NCBI GenBank assembly: GCA_965212525.1
Contig: CBDBVC010000032.1
Span: 184,192-248,191 of the forward strand
DNA from: SZUA-38 sp965212525
GTDB taxonomy: Bacteria > Pseudomonadota > Gammaproteobacteria > Xanthomonadales > SZUA-38
Reading direction: 5' to 3'
DNA: 64,000 bases
Under the pieces are notes generated by a model. That model had not been told where the DNA came from. It searched no databases and saw only the letters and a list, made by a program, of their open reading frames with translations. Shown piece after piece: positions 37,979 to 47,310 of this stretch; within the stretch, counting starts at the first letter, position 1, and each line of letters starts with the position of its first letter. Made by a program: the position numbers and the translations under genes.

Positions 37979-38032
37979 GACGCAATCAACAGGTATTGAT
38001 ACCCGGGGCAGTGGGTATGCTCATGGTTGTGA

Positions 38033-38335
38033 TCAGGAGATCTTGTTCTTGCCGGCACCTTCATCGACGCGCTCGCGAAGTTCCTTGCCTGGCTTGAAGT
38101 GAGGCACATACTTTCCGGGCAATGCGACCGACTGGCCGTTCTTGGGGTTGCGTCCCATTCTGGGCTGCCTGAAATGAAGTGCAAAACTGCCGAATCCGCG
38201 AACCTCGATTCGCTGGCCGGTCGACAGCGAATTGCTCATCAACTCAAGCAGATTCTTGACTGAGATCTCAACATCAGAGTACGCCAGATGTTGCTGATGT
38301 TTCGCCAGTTTCTCAATGAGTTGCGATTTAGTCAT
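38033..38335 (-). CDS. ihfB: Integration host factor subunit beta
   Basis: The 100 residues fit IhfB, which bends DNA with IhfA. The DNA-intercalating arm region reads GFGSFALHFRQPRMGRNPKN, with the conserved Arg and Pro. It starts 76 bases after the rpsA terminator, so transcription of the lapAB/polysaccharide genes probably begins just upstream of ihfB. Confidence 0.95.
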   Translation of the reverse strand: MTKSQLIEKLAKHQQHLAYSDVEISVKNLLELMSNSLSTGQRIEVRGFGSFALHFRQPRMGRNPKNGQSVALPGKYVPHFKPGKELRERVDEGAGKNKIS

Positions 38336-38410
38336 AGTCGTTGTTTGATTCTGTCAATCAGAACTTTCCCGTGCCGACAGATAGAGTACCTGAAGGCATG
38401 ACAAAAGTCG

Positions 38411-38446
38411 AAAAAAGAAAATCCCGGCCTGAATCAGGCCGGGATT
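38411..38446 (-). terminator. rpsA intrinsic terminator
   Basis: On the minus strand AATCCCGGCCTG, short loop ATT, CAGGCCGGGATT forms a very stable stem (38420-38446) followed by TTCTTTTTT. It lies a few bases after the rpsA stop codon. Confidence 0.93.
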
Positions 38447-38457
38447 CGGGGGTAGAC

Positions 38458-40137
38458 TTACTTCTCGGCTTTTTCCTTGTCGAGCTGTTCCTTGATCAGG
38501 TCACCCAGACTTGTCGTACCGACACTGGCCTGCTGATACTCTTCCAGAGCTTCAGCCAGTTCGTCATCTTCCTTGGCGCGAATGGACAGGTTGAGGATAC
38601 GGTTCTTGCGATCCAGACCAATGAACTTGGCTTCGATAGCCTGACCGGATTCCAGCACCTTGGTAGCGTCATCGATGCGATCCTTGCTGATCTCGGATAC
38701 ACGGATGTAACCTTCGACACCGTCTGCGATTTCGACAACCGCACCACTGGACTCAACATCACGAATGGTACCGGTGACCAGGCTGCCCTTGGGATGTTCG
38801 CTCATGAAGATCGCAAACGGATCCTGCTCGAGCTGCTTGACACCGAGGGAGATACGCTCGCGTTCAGGGTCAACTGCCAGAACAACGGCTTCCAGTTCCT
38901 GACCCTTGGAATAGTTGCGAACGATGTCCTCGTTGCTCTCCATCCAGGAAATGTCCGACAGGTGAACCAGACCATCGATTCCGCCTTCCAGACCAATGAA
39001 GATACCGAAATCGGTGATCGACTTGATACCACCCTTGACCTTGTCACCCTTGTTGTGTGTCGCGGCAAAGGCTTCCCACGGATTGGCCTGGCACTGCTTG
39101 ATGCCGAGTGAGATACGACGACGTTCTTCATCGATTTCCAGTACCTTCACTTCGACCTCGTCACCGAGCTGAACCACCTTGGCAGGATTGACGTTCTTGT
39201 TGGTCCAGTCCATTTCCGACACGTGAACCAGACCTTCCACACCGTCTTCGATCTCGACGAAACAGCCATAATCGGTAACGTTGGTGATCTTGCCGAACAT
39301 GCGGGCTCCGACGGGATAACGACGTGCAATATCCAGCCATGGATCTTCACCCATCTGCTTCAGACCCAGTGATACACGGTTCTTCTCGCGATCAAAGCGC
39401 AGTACACGCACTTCCACTTCGTCACCCACATTGATGACTTCAGATGGATGGCGAACACGCTTCCACGCCATGTCCGTGATGTGCAGCAGGCCATCGATGC
39501 CGCCGAGATCGACGAATGCACCGTAATCGGTCAGATTCTTGACCACACCCTTGACCGTGGCACCCTCTTCCAGGCGCTCCAGCAGCTGCTCGCGTTCAAC
39601 CGAGTACTCGGATTCAACCACAGCGCGGCGCGACAGCACCAGATTGTTGCGCTTGCGATCCAGCTTGATGATCTTGAATTCCAGATCCTTGCCTTCGAGG
39701 TAGGAGGGATCGCGAACCGGGCGAACGTCAACCAGTGAGCCGGGCAGGAATGCACGCAGCGACTGGATGTCGACTGTGAAACCACCCTTGACCTTGCCAT
39801 TGATCTGACCTTCGACCACTTCATCATTGTCGTGGGCCTTTTCCAGATCATCCCAGATGCGGGCACGCTTGGCCTTGTCCCTGGACAGGCGGGTTTCACC
39901 GAAACCGTCTTCGAGGGTGTCCAGAGAGACTTCAATCTGATCACCCACACCCACTTCGATTTCACCGCGGGTGTTCTGGAACTGGTCGATGGGTACGATA
40001 CCCTCCGACTTAAGCCCGGCATTGACGACAACAACGTCGTCACGGACTTCCATTACTGTTCCAATAACAATCGAGCCTGGCTGCATATTTTCATAGGCCA
40101 GACTCTGTTCAAATAATTCTGCAAAATTCTCGCTCAT
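38458..40137 (-). CDS. rpsA: 30S ribosomal protein S1
   Basis: The 559 residues match gammaproteobacterial S1 in length and contain six S1 (OB-fold) repeats, seen as repeated blocks such as VKNLTDYGAFVDLGGIDGLL, ITNVTDYGCFVEIEDGVEGL and IKSITDFGIFIGLEGGIDGL. S1 binds mRNA leaders on the 30S subunit. AGGA lies eight bases before the ATG. The gene has its own terminator, so it can be expressed apart from cmk and ihfB. Confidence 0.98.
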   Translation of the reverse strand: MSENFAELFEQSLAYENMQPGSIVIGTVMEVRDDVVVVNAGLKSEGIVPIDQFQNTRGEIEVGVGDQIEVSLDTLEDGFGETRLSRDKAKRARIWDDLEKAHDNDEVVEGQINGKVKGGFTVDIQSLRAFLPGSLVDVRPVRDPSYLEGKDLEFKIIKLDRKRNNLVLSRRAVVESEYSVEREQLLERLEEGATVKGVVKNLTDYGAFVDLGGIDGLLHITDMAWKRVRHPSEVINVGDEVEVRVLRFDREKNRVSLGLKQMGEDPWLDIARRYPVGARMFGKITNVTDYGCFVEIEDGVEGLVHVSEMDWTNKNVNPAKVVQLGDEVEVKVLEIDEERRRISLGIKQCQANPWEAFAATHNKGDKVKGGIKSITDFGIFIGLEGGIDGLVHLSDISWMESNEDIVRNYSKGQELEAVVLAVDPERERISLGVKQLEQDPFAIFMSEHPKGSLVTGTIRDVESSGAVVEIADGVEGYIRVSEISKDRIDDATKVLESGQAIEAKFIGLDRKNRILNLSIRAKEDDELAEALEEYQQASVGTTSLGDLIKEQLDKEKAEK

Positions 40138-40322
40138 TATAATTCCTGGACGATTCAGCTGTATGAGAAACTGCGAGATTCAGAGTTGGTCAGCTGACAT
40201 CGTGAGTAGTCATCTGTGCAACACCCTCCGGTGGTTACACTCGTTGTTGTAAATCAGGCACTTGCGTGACCTGAACCCATGGTGCATCTGGCCCTCGTGG
40301 ACCTCAGCCCCTGCCCGCTTTC
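40138..40322 (-). other. rpsA leader region
   Basis: These 185 bases separate cmk from rpsA. They probably contain the main rpsA promoter and its leader, which in E. coli is the target of S1 autoregulation. Specific promoter elements and leader helices were not resolved by eye. Confidence 0.35.
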
Positions 40323-41057
40323 TCACTCATCAACTGCGGGCATCTCCTGACTGTCACCCCGGATGGAATCAATCCGAATCCGGGCTTCCTGCATCACCTG
40401 CCTGAGAACATCCTCAACCGATAATTCGGTCGTATCGATGATCACGGCATCTTCTGCAGGGACCAGCGGCGCCACCTTTCGGCTGGCATCCCGCTCATCG
40501 CGGGCACTGATCTCGGTCAAAAGAGCGCGGAGACTAACACCCTTTCCGTTATCTTTCAACTGATTATAGCGTCTTTTCGCCCGTTCCTCTGCGCTGGCGG
40601 TCAAAAAGATCTTGCAGGCCGCATCGGTGAATACCACCGTGCCCATGTCGCGGCCATCGGCAACCAGTCCGGGTGACTGTCGAAAGTCCCGCTGTCGCTG
40701 CAACAGTGCATCGCGCACAGCCTGGTTGGAAGCGATCACAGACGCACCCCTGGCAACCGATTCATTGCGGATAGAGTCTGCGACCGCAGCGCCATCGAGC
40801 AGCACACTGCCGGCATCATCCACCCGGAAATCGAAGGACACATCCATGGTGTTGGCCACATCCAGCACAGCCGGGGTATTGTCCAGGTCGACGCTCCTGA
40901 TCTGGCAGGCATAGGCCAGTATCCGGTACAGCGCCCCGCTGTCGAGAAAATGCCATCCCAGCATTGCTGCCACACGCTTGGCCGTGGTTCCCTTGCCGAC
41001 ACCACTGGGACCGTCGATGGTGATGACCGGGGGCTGAGATTGTTCTTGCTTTTGCAT
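40323..41057 (-). CDS. cmk: Cytidylate kinase
   Basis: Cmk phosphorylates CMP and dCMP. The P-loop region DGPSGVGKGTTAKRVA, GALYR and VADGRDMGTVVFTDA are typical. The start at ATG 41057 has AGGA five bases upstream and gives 244 residues. A TTG five codons earlier at 41072 overlaps aroA and is the less likely start. The order aroA-cmk-rpsA is the common one. Confidence 0.95.
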   Translation of the reverse strand: MQKQEQSQPPVITIDGPSGVGKGTTAKRVAAMLGWHFLDSGALYRILAYACQIRSVDLDNTPAVLDVANTMDVSFDFRVDDAGSVLLDGAAVADSIRNESVARGASVIASNQAVRDALLQRQRDFRQSPGLVADGRDMGTVVFTDAACKIFLTASAEERAKRRYNQLKDNGKGVSLRALLTEISARDERDASRKVAPLVPAEDAVIIDTTELSVEDVLRQVMQEARIRIDSIRGDSQEMPAVDE

Positions 41058-41068
41058 GCTGATCCTGT

Positions 41069-42382
41069 TCAAACGGCTACGCCAACGGCGCGCAGGTGAT
41101 CGAGAAACTCCGGGTAGGAGGTGGCGATATTATCACAGCGCATCACGCTGACGCCGCCCTCGCTTCGCAATCCGGCGATCAGGAGACTCATCGCACAGCG
41201 ATGATCGCCTCCGCTGTCCACGTCTGCATTTTTCAGCGAACCACCCTGAATTACTGCCCCGTCTTCGGTTTCGACGATGTCGATGCCCATCTGTGACAGG
41301 GCCTTGGCCATCACATGAATGCGATCGCTCTCCTTCACCCTGAGCTCTGCAGCGCCGGAGATTCGTGTTGTACCCGCAGCACAGGCTGCTGCGACAAACA
41401 GCGCCGGAAACTCGTCAATGGCATCGGGAACCATCTGTGGTGTGATATCGATACCCCGCAGGCGGGCGCTGCGTACGTGAAGGTTGCTGACCGGCTCGTT
41501 ATCAGATGTTTTGACCGGTTCGATGCGGATATCAGCACCCATCTGCTGCAGGATGCGAATAAATCCGGTACGTGTCGGATTCATGCCAACGGCGGTCAGT
41601 GTCACGTCGGAGCCTTCCAGCACGGTCGCTGCCAGCATGAAGAATGCGGCGGCTGAAGGGTCTGCCGGAACGCTGAATTCGATTGGTTCAAGCGGCGCAG
41701 GCCCGTTGACGATGATCCAGTTATCTTCACGCAACAGTGGATAGCCCATGCGAAGCAGCATCGATTCGGTGTAATCGCGCGTCAGCACGGGTTCCGAGAA
41801 CCGGGTCCGGCCTTCGGCATAGAGTCCGGCCAGCAGGACACATGACTTGACCTGGGCGCTGGCCACCGGGCTCTCATAGTCAATCCCCTGCAAGCGATCC
41901 ACTGAACTGATATGCATTGGAAGACATCCTGATTCGGAAGCCGTGATGCGGGCACCCATTGCCGTCAGTGGCTTGATGATCCGGTTCATGGGCCTGGTGA
42001 TCAGTGATTCATCACCGGTCAGTTCACTGCTGAAGGACTGACCGCAGAGAATGCCCGACATCAGCCTGACGGATGTGCCCGAGTTTCCGAAATCAAGTGG
42101 TTCACTGGCCTGCTGCAATCCCTTGAGTCCAACACCCTCGACGTGTGCCACATCATCCCTGATCGAAATATTGACACCCAGCTGCGAAAGCACAGTTGCC
42201 GTGCAACGCACGTCTTCGCCTGTCAGCAGATGTGTGATGCGACTGTTGCCTTGTGCCAGTGCCGCAAACATCAGCGCACGATGTGACAGCGATTTGTCCG
42301 ATGCCGCCCTCAGCGCCCCTCTCAGGCCCGCATGCATATCAGGGTGGACAGTGATGACCTGCCCGGTTTCAGACAACGGCAT
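41069..42382 (-). CDS. aroA: 3-phosphoshikimate 1-carboxyvinyltransferase (EPSP synthase)
   Basis: AroA makes EPSP in the shikimate pathway. The 437 residues include DKSLSHRALMFAALAQG (with the substrate-binding Lys and Ser), LDFGNSGTSVRLMSG and the C-terminal region LRVKESDRIHVMAKALSQMG. It overlaps pheA by 14 bases. Confidence 0.97.
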   Translation of the reverse strand: MPLSETGQVITVHPDMHAGLRGALRAASDKSLSHRALMFAALAQGNSRITHLLTGEDVRCTATVLSQLGVNISIRDDVAHVEGVGLKGLQQASEPLDFGNSGTSVRLMSGILCGQSFSSELTGDESLITRPMNRIIKPLTAMGARITASESGCLPMHISSVDRLQGIDYESPVASAQVKSCVLLAGLYAEGRTRFSEPVLTRDYTESMLLRMGYPLLREDNWIIVNGPAPLEPIEFSVPADPSAAAFFMLAATVLEGSDVTLTAVGMNPTRTGFIRILQQMGADIRIEPVKTSDNEPVSNLHVRSARLRGIDITPQMVPDAIDEFPALFVAAACAAGTTRISGAAELRVKESDRIHVMAKALSQMGIDIVETEDGAVIQGGSLKNADVDSGGDHRCAMSLLIAGLRSEGGVSVMRCDNIATSYPEFLDHLRAVGVAV

Positions 42383-43460
42383 GCGGATAGGATCCCAGAA
42401 CCTTGAGCAGTGATGTCACTGGCCTGAGCATTTCCAGAGCAGCCGCCAGGTTGTCATCTTCGGCATGCCCTTCCACATCGAGGAAGAACACATAATCCCA
42501 TTTGCCCTGTTTCGATGGCCGTGATTCGATACGGGTCATGGTGACGCCGCAATCGGCAAGCGGCTGCAGCAGGTGATACAGTGCACCTGGCCGGTCCTGT
42601 GTCGACATCAGCAGTGAGGTCTTGTCTTCACCACTGCAGTTGAGCAATTGCCTTCCCAGCACCAGGAATCGGGTGGTGTTGTCAGGTCGATCCTCGATAT
42701 TGGCATGCAGCAGATGCAAGCCATAGATGTCACCCGCATCGACGCTGGCGATGGCTGCGGCATCGGGTGCATGCTTGACCCGTCTTGCAGCCTCGGCGTT
42801 GGACGATACCGGAATCCTTTCGGCATCGGGCAGATTCTGTCTGAGCCAGCCACGGCACTGAGCCAGTGACTGTCGGTGGGAATAGACCCGCTCGATATTT
42901 GACAGTGAGTCGCCTTGTGTCAGCAGGTTGTGATGGATTGCCAGCTCAATCTCACCACAAATCTTCAATGGTGAGCCAATGAACATGTCCAGCGTGTTGT
43001 TGACTGCACCTTCGGTGGAATTTTCGACGGGCACGACACCGAAATCGGCATGGTTCTTTTCCACTTCGGAAAAGACGTCCTCGATGGTATTCAGTGGCAA
43101 TGATCGAATGGCATGACCGAAATGCTTGAAACAGGCCGATTGGGAAAAGGTTCCTTCGGGCCCGAGAAAGGCAATCTTCAGCGGATCCTGCTGTGCCAGA
43201 CAGGAAGACATGATTTCTCGAAACAGCCGTACCATTTCCTCATCGGACAGCGGACCAGTATTGCGCTCACATATGGCACGCAACACCTGGGCTTCACGCT
43301 CGGGACGGTAAAAATCGATACTCGACCCTTCCTGCCCCTTGGCCCTGCGTACTTCCGTAGCCAGTGAGGCACGATCATTGATCAGTGACTGCAGCTCGCG
43401 ATCAATCCGGTCAATCTGCTGGCGCAGATGATCCAGTGACGGTTTTTCATTTTCGGACAC
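42369..43460 (-). CDS. pheA: Bifunctional chorismate mutase/prephenate dehydratase
   Basis: The protein converts chorismate to phenylpyruvate. Residues 1-90 form the AroQ chorismate mutase (RQQIDRIDRELQSLINDR). A prephenate dehydratase domain follows from AFLGPEGTFSQSA near 97. The C-terminal ACT domain contains the ESRP motif that binds phenylalanine for feedback inhibition. The start is a GTG at 43460 with GGGAAG just upstream. Length is 363. Confidence 0.96.
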   Translation of the reverse strand: MSENEKPSLDHLRQQIDRIDRELQSLINDRASLATEVRRAKGQEGSSIDFYRPEREAQVLRAICERNTGPLSDEEMVRLFREIMSSCLAQQDPLKIAFLGPEGTFSQSACFKHFGHAIRSLPLNTIEDVFSEVEKNHADFGVVPVENSTEGAVNNTLDMFIGSPLKICGEIELAIHHNLLTQGDSLSNIERVYSHRQSLAQCRGWLRQNLPDAERIPVSSNAEAARRVKHAPDAAAIASVDAGDIYGLHLLHANIEDRPDNTTRFLVLGRQLLNCSGEDKTSLLMSTQDRPGALYHLLQPLADCGVTMTRIESRPSKQGKWDYVFFLDVEGHAEDDNLAAALEMLRPVTSLLKVLGSYPHAVV

Positions 43461-43469
43461 GGTACTTCC

Positions 43470-44546
43470 CTAGTGGATTCGTTCAAATTCGTTCATCAGC
43501 CCGACCAGTGCTTCAACACTGTCGAGCGGCATTGCATTATAGATACTGGCCCGGCAGCCGCCCACCAGACGGTGCCCCTTCAGTCCCGAGAAACCCTGTT
43601 CAGCAGCGTAGGCCAGGAAACGCTGTTCGGTGGCTGCTGTATCCAGATTGAAGACTGCGTTCATGTCCGAACGCCAGGCTTTCGGAACTGCATTTCGATA
43701 CAGCTGACTTGAATCAATACAATCGTACAGCAGACTGGCCTTGCGCCTGTTGCGACTGGCCATCGCATCAAGCCCACCTTCATCTGCAATCCACTCGAGC
43801 ACCAGTGACATCACGTACCAGGGGAAACTGGCGGGTGTATTGAGCATGGACGATGTCTTTTCGATTACAGCGTAATTCAGCATCGAAGGCAGGTTCTCAG
43901 AGCAGCGTGACAACAGATCCCGCCGGATGATCAGCACTGTGACACCTGCGATACCGGCGTTTTTCTGCGCGCCAGCGTAGATCAGCCCGTAATTACTGAC
44001 ATTCAGCGGGCGGGACAGAATGGATGATGACATGTCACAGACAATCGCAGTACTGAGCCCCACGGGCAACCCGGGCAAGCGTACACCCTCGATGGTCTCG
44101 TTGTCAGTGACGTGCAGGAAGGCTGCCTTATTGACCGTTTCCAGCTTTGTCCCGGACAATCGCCATTGCTGCCCCGAACACGGTTCATCAAGTGTTGTGA
44201 CCCGACGAATCCTCGCCGCCTCACGCGCCGCCTTGATGCCCCATTGACCAATGCAGTGATACGCCAGAGCATCACCATCGGTACTCAGGTTCATGGGTGA
44301 TAACGCGAATTGTGTACTGGCACCGCCCTGCATGAACAGCACGGCATAATCTTCGGGAATGGCGAGAATCTGCCGCAACAGACGGGTAGAGTCCGTTGCC
44401 AGCTGGTCGAATTCGGCTGAACGGTGTGAGACTTCCATGACAGAAAACCCGGTATTGTTCCAGTCGGGCAGTTCATCGATGATACGGGCCTTGACTGCTG
44501 CCGGCAGCATCGAAGGACCCGGCGAAAAATTGTATCGGCCGGTCAT
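43470..44546 (-). CDS. serC: Phosphoserine aminotransferase
   Basis: SerC makes phosphoserine and also serves pyridoxal phosphate synthesis. The 358 residues show NFSPGPSMLP at the N-terminus and the PLP lysine in YAGAQKNAGIAGVT. The gene is nine bases upstream of pheA and heads the serC-pheA-aroA-cmk series. Confidence 0.96.
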   Translation of the reverse strand: MTGRYNFSPGPSMLPAAVKARIIDELPDWNNTGFSVMEVSHRSAEFDQLATDSTRLLRQILAIPEDYAVLFMQGGASTQFALSPMNLSTDGDALAYHCIGQWGIKAAREAARIRRVTTLDEPCSGQQWRLSGTKLETVNKAAFLHVTDNETIEGVRLPGLPVGLSTAIVCDMSSSILSRPLNVSNYGLIYAGAQKNAGIAGVTVLIIRRDLLSRCSENLPSMLNYAVIEKTSSMLNTPASFPWYVMSLVLEWIADEGGLDAMASRNRRKASLLYDCIDSSQLYRNAVPKAWRSDMNAVFNLDTAATEQRFLAYAAEQGFSGLKGHRLVGGCRASIYNAMPLDSVEALVGLMNEFERIH

Positions 44547-44586
44547 GGTTCTGTCTGGAGGATGTCGAAGTTTGGAGAGTAACGTT

Positions 44587-45447
44587 CTACAGGTTGATAA
44601 ACAACCAGATCAGCATCATCAGCGACAGAATCACACAGGTCGAGATGATAATCTGATCTCGTCGATGTGTGGGGTGCATATGATCCTGCTGTTGACTGGG
44701 TTCGGTCGACTGGTTACTCAGTTCCTCGGCGATGGGTGCCTTGAACACCTGTGTGTTGGATCCGGAGCTGGCCCCCACACCGGCGTAGACGCGGCCCGGC
44801 ACGAATGCCGGTGATTCCAGCATGAATCGATCGTCGCCGAAGACAATCTGGTCACCCGGGTTGAGTGCCACGTCCGTGATTTCATTGCCGTTGATCGAGG
44901 TGGCGCCGTTGAGTGAGTGAAACTCGACGTTCTCCTCGGCATTCGAGATGATGGCATGATGGCTTGAATCTGAATCAATTCCGCTGATGACCAGATCGCA
45001 GTCGTCATCATTGCCGATACTGATCTGACTGTGAATCGGTATCAGACGGCCGATATGCTCTCCTTCAATGCCCCTGAGATAGTAGCGTGGAGGCATGTCG
45101 TGCTCGTCTCTGTCCTGATCCGAGCCGGAATCGGCCGAACCCGAGTTGAGCTTGACCACACGATCGGGTTCCATCTTGAGAACGAGTGAAATATTGTTCA
45201 GCTGAATGACGTCACCGAGACGCAGGATGGCCTTTTCAACCACACGTCTGCTGTTGACGTAGACCGGAGTATCAAGTGCGTTGATGGACAGGGTGATGCC
45301 TCGATGATCAACGTAGAGACAGGCATGTGATGGTTCGATACCGCCTTCGGTGATTACGATGTCATTGGTATCTGCGCTGCCAAGCGTCGTGGTACCGTTC
45401 TGGACCTCGACTTCTGAATGCTCCCCATTTGGAAATGCGATAAGCAA
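44587..45447 (-). CDS. Tail-anchored protein with two FHA-like domains
   Basis: The 286-residue protein has two FHA-like domains (about 1-95 and 120-220) and a single C-terminal membrane segment (IIISTCVILSLMMLIWLFIN, 265-284), so it should be tail-anchored with the FHA domains in the cytoplasm. Both domains keep the S-H motif (EPSHACLY, SSHHAII). In both, the arginine that normally follows the first glycine and contacts phosphothreonine is replaced (TLGSADTND, SIGNDDDCD). The start is a TTG at 45447 with AAGGAG nine bases upstream. No kinase gene is nearby. It precedes serC by 40 bases. Confidence 0.8.
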   Translation of the reverse strand: MLIAFPNGEHSEVEVQNGTTTLGSADTNDIVITEGGIEPSHACLYVDHRGITLSINALDTPVYVNSRRVVEKAILRLGDVIQLNNISLVLKMEPDRVVKLNSGSADSGSDQDRDEHDMPPRYYLRGIEGEHIGRLIPIHSQISIGNDDDCDLVISGIDSDSSHHAIISNAEENVEFHSLNGATSINGNEITDVALNPGDQIVFGDDRFMLESPAFVPGRVYAGVGASSGSNTQVFKAPIAEELSNQSTEPSQQQDHMHPTHRRDQIIISTCVILSLMMLIWLFINL

Positions 45448-45545
45448 ACCCCGTATCTCCTTGCTACCTGACTCTCAATCACCGAGAGCTTGTTTTTTGA
45501 TGTTAAATGTACCATTTGACGACAGTTTTGCCTAATTAATTCCCG

Positions 45546-45574
45546 ATTATATTGTGAAAATATTGTGATATCAG
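45546..45574 (-). promoter_or_regulatory. Sigma-70 type promoter for the FHA gene
   Basis: On the minus strand CTGATA (-35, 45574-45569) and a perfect TATAAT (-10, 45551-45546) are 17 bases apart. The leader to the TTG start would be about 90 bases. It lies between the AsmA-like gene and the FHA gene. Confidence 0.55.
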
Positions 45575-45611
45575 GGCACTGAGCCGCCTTGCTCAAGATC
45601 ACCTTAAGTTG

Positions 45612-46949
45612 TCACGGGACTGATTCAACACCGGATTCCGGACGGTTCAGGTCGATCACGACACCGCTGATCCGATTGCCGTTCTGAAGCACCGTACCGA
45701 TCATGACTGACCCACTGAAATCATGAATCAGCGGAAGTTCTGAAGGCAATCCAGCACTGCCACTGTGGCTGTCATCCGCCTGCTGACTGCCTGGCTCTGA
45801 AGACAGCAGCTGGCCCAGATCCAGCGTTTCCAGGTCCAGCTGGATCCTCCCCTGGCCCGTCGCAGAGACAAGCCTCAATTGCCCCGACAGCGGTGAATCA
45901 TTCAGCAAACCGTCAACCAACTGCAGACGCAGATCCCCGTTGTCATGATCAATCAGCAGCTTGCTGCTCACGGTCATGTCAGGATGGAGACCATATGTGT
46001 GTGGCAGATCACGACCATGCAGAATCATCTCCAGTTCGGACTCCAGACCAAACAGATCATCGATTTCACCGGAAATTAATGATTGTGTGCGGAGCCAGCC
46101 GGATATGGAAGAGTCGCCCCGAGTCAGCTCAAGCAAGGGCAAGTGTATCGACAGGTCATCAGCGATGGTGCCAGGCTGATGCAGGACAAGATCAACTCTG
46201 TCCTGACTGGCATCGTTCTCGACTGGCGCTGCTGTCATGAGCAGTCGGTTCAGACTGGTCCGATAAGCTTGCGGCCATTCAGATACAATTTCCGTCTCGA
46301 AGCCCAGACGTACCGATTCGGCAGAAAAATCCAGGTAACCCTCAACCTGGCTTGTCCACTGAGCCTGACCAAAACCGGTCGCAATCACGCTTAATCCGTG
46401 AATCTGCAGCCGCTGACCGGTCTGTTCATCTGCGATGCTGATCCGTGCATCATTGAGCGTCATGCGACTGATCTGTACGGCTGCATCGTTATCCTGATGC
46501 TGTTCGCCAGCGTCGTTCTGCTGCATCGATTGGAACAGTGACAGCAGGTTCCACTCACCTTCCAGATTGCGGGAAAGTTGAAGATTGAGACCATCCACAG
46601 TGAGATCACTGAGGTCCGGATCTGCCAATAACAGGGACAACAGTCCCATTTCGAACGAGACCGATGAGGCAGTCAGCAAGTGATCATCAACCCCGGCGAT
46701 GGAAATATCCTCTGCGACCACGGCCACGCGTGGCAGCAGCTCATGTGACAGAAGGCCCAGCCGGACTTCACGCCCCGTCAGAACTGACAATTCGGCTTCA
46801 ATGCGTGGCCTGTATTCATTCAGGTCGAGATGCCAGAGCCAGATCAGAATTGACACTATCAACAGCAGGAGAATCAATCCAAGACGCCTGATCCAGCGGA
46901 TGATCGGTTTGTGAGATGACGTCTGGGTCAATGGACTATTTGGCCGCAA
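45612..46949 (-). CDS. AsmA-like membrane protein
   Basis: The 445 residues have an N-terminal membrane anchor (LGLILLLLIVSILIWLWHL, near 24-42) followed by an AsmA N-terminal domain with RPRIEAELSVLTGREVRLG, then a long beta-rich region. AsmA-like proteins span the periplasm and are thought to move phospholipids between membranes. At about half the length of E. coli AsmA it is a short member. The start appears to be a TTG at 46949, with AAGG nine bases upstream. No ATG is available. Confidence 0.8.
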   Translation of the reverse strand: MRPNSPLTQTSSHKPIIRWIRRLGLILLLLIVSILIWLWHLDLNEYRPRIEAELSVLTGREVRLGLLSHELLPRVAVVAEDISIAGVDDHLLTASSVSFEMGLLSLLLADPDLSDLTVDGLNLQLSRNLEGEWNLLSLFQSMQQNDAGEQHQDNDAAVQISRMTLNDARISIADEQTGQRLQIHGLSVIATGFGQAQWTSQVEGYLDFSAESVRLGFETEIVSEWPQAYRTSLNRLLMTAAPVENDASQDRVDLVLHQPGTIADDLSIHLPLLELTRGDSSISGWLRTQSLISGEIDDLFGLESELEMILHGRDLPHTYGLHPDMTVSSKLLIDHDNGDLRLQLVDGLLNDSPLSGQLRLVSATGQGRIQLDLETLDLGQLLSSEPGSQQADDSHSGSAGLPSELPLIHDFSGSVMIGTVLQNGNRISGVVIDLNRPESGVESVP

Positions 46950-47024
46950 TCTATTGGCCTTATCTTATAAAACCCATATCCTTAAAGATAGCAGCACAGA
47001 AAGAACCAGCGAGGAATCCAGTTA

Positions 47025-47300
47025 ATGCCCTCAATTCGAATCAATCACAAGCACAATTCCGGACTCGACAGAGCCAAGCAGGTTGCGGAAGAGGTGGCGA
47101 TCAAGATATCTGATGCCTATGACATCCAGTACTACTGGGAAGAGGATCACGTCATATTCGAGCGCACCGGCATTCATGGCACCATCCGGATTGACGATCA
47201 GGAGATAGAATTTGATGCCACGCTCAGCATGATGCTGGGCATGTTCAAGGGCACCATCGAGCGCGCCATAGTCGAAGAGCTGGAGATTGCCTTCACCTGA
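47025..47300 (+). CDS. Polyhydroxyalkanoic acid system protein (PHA granule region family)
   Basis: The 91 residues match the short PHA_gran_rgn family: an N-terminal IRINHKHNSGLDRAKQVAEE and the C-terminal LSMMLGMFKGTIERAIVEEL. Members are found with PHA synthase and phasin genes. GAGGAA lies eight bases before the ATG. It is divergent from the AsmA-like gene. Confidence 0.85.
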   Translation: MPSIRINHKHNSGLDRAKQVAEEVAIKISDAYDIQYYWEEDHVIFERTGIHGTIRIDDQEIEFDATLSMMLGMFKGTIERAIVEELEIAFT

Positions 47301-47310
47301 TAGTCAGCAA

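Noticed and set aside
38341..39111. Plus-strand frame of 256 codons opposite rpsA
   Set aside because: Shadow of S1 repeats; no ribosome site or family features.
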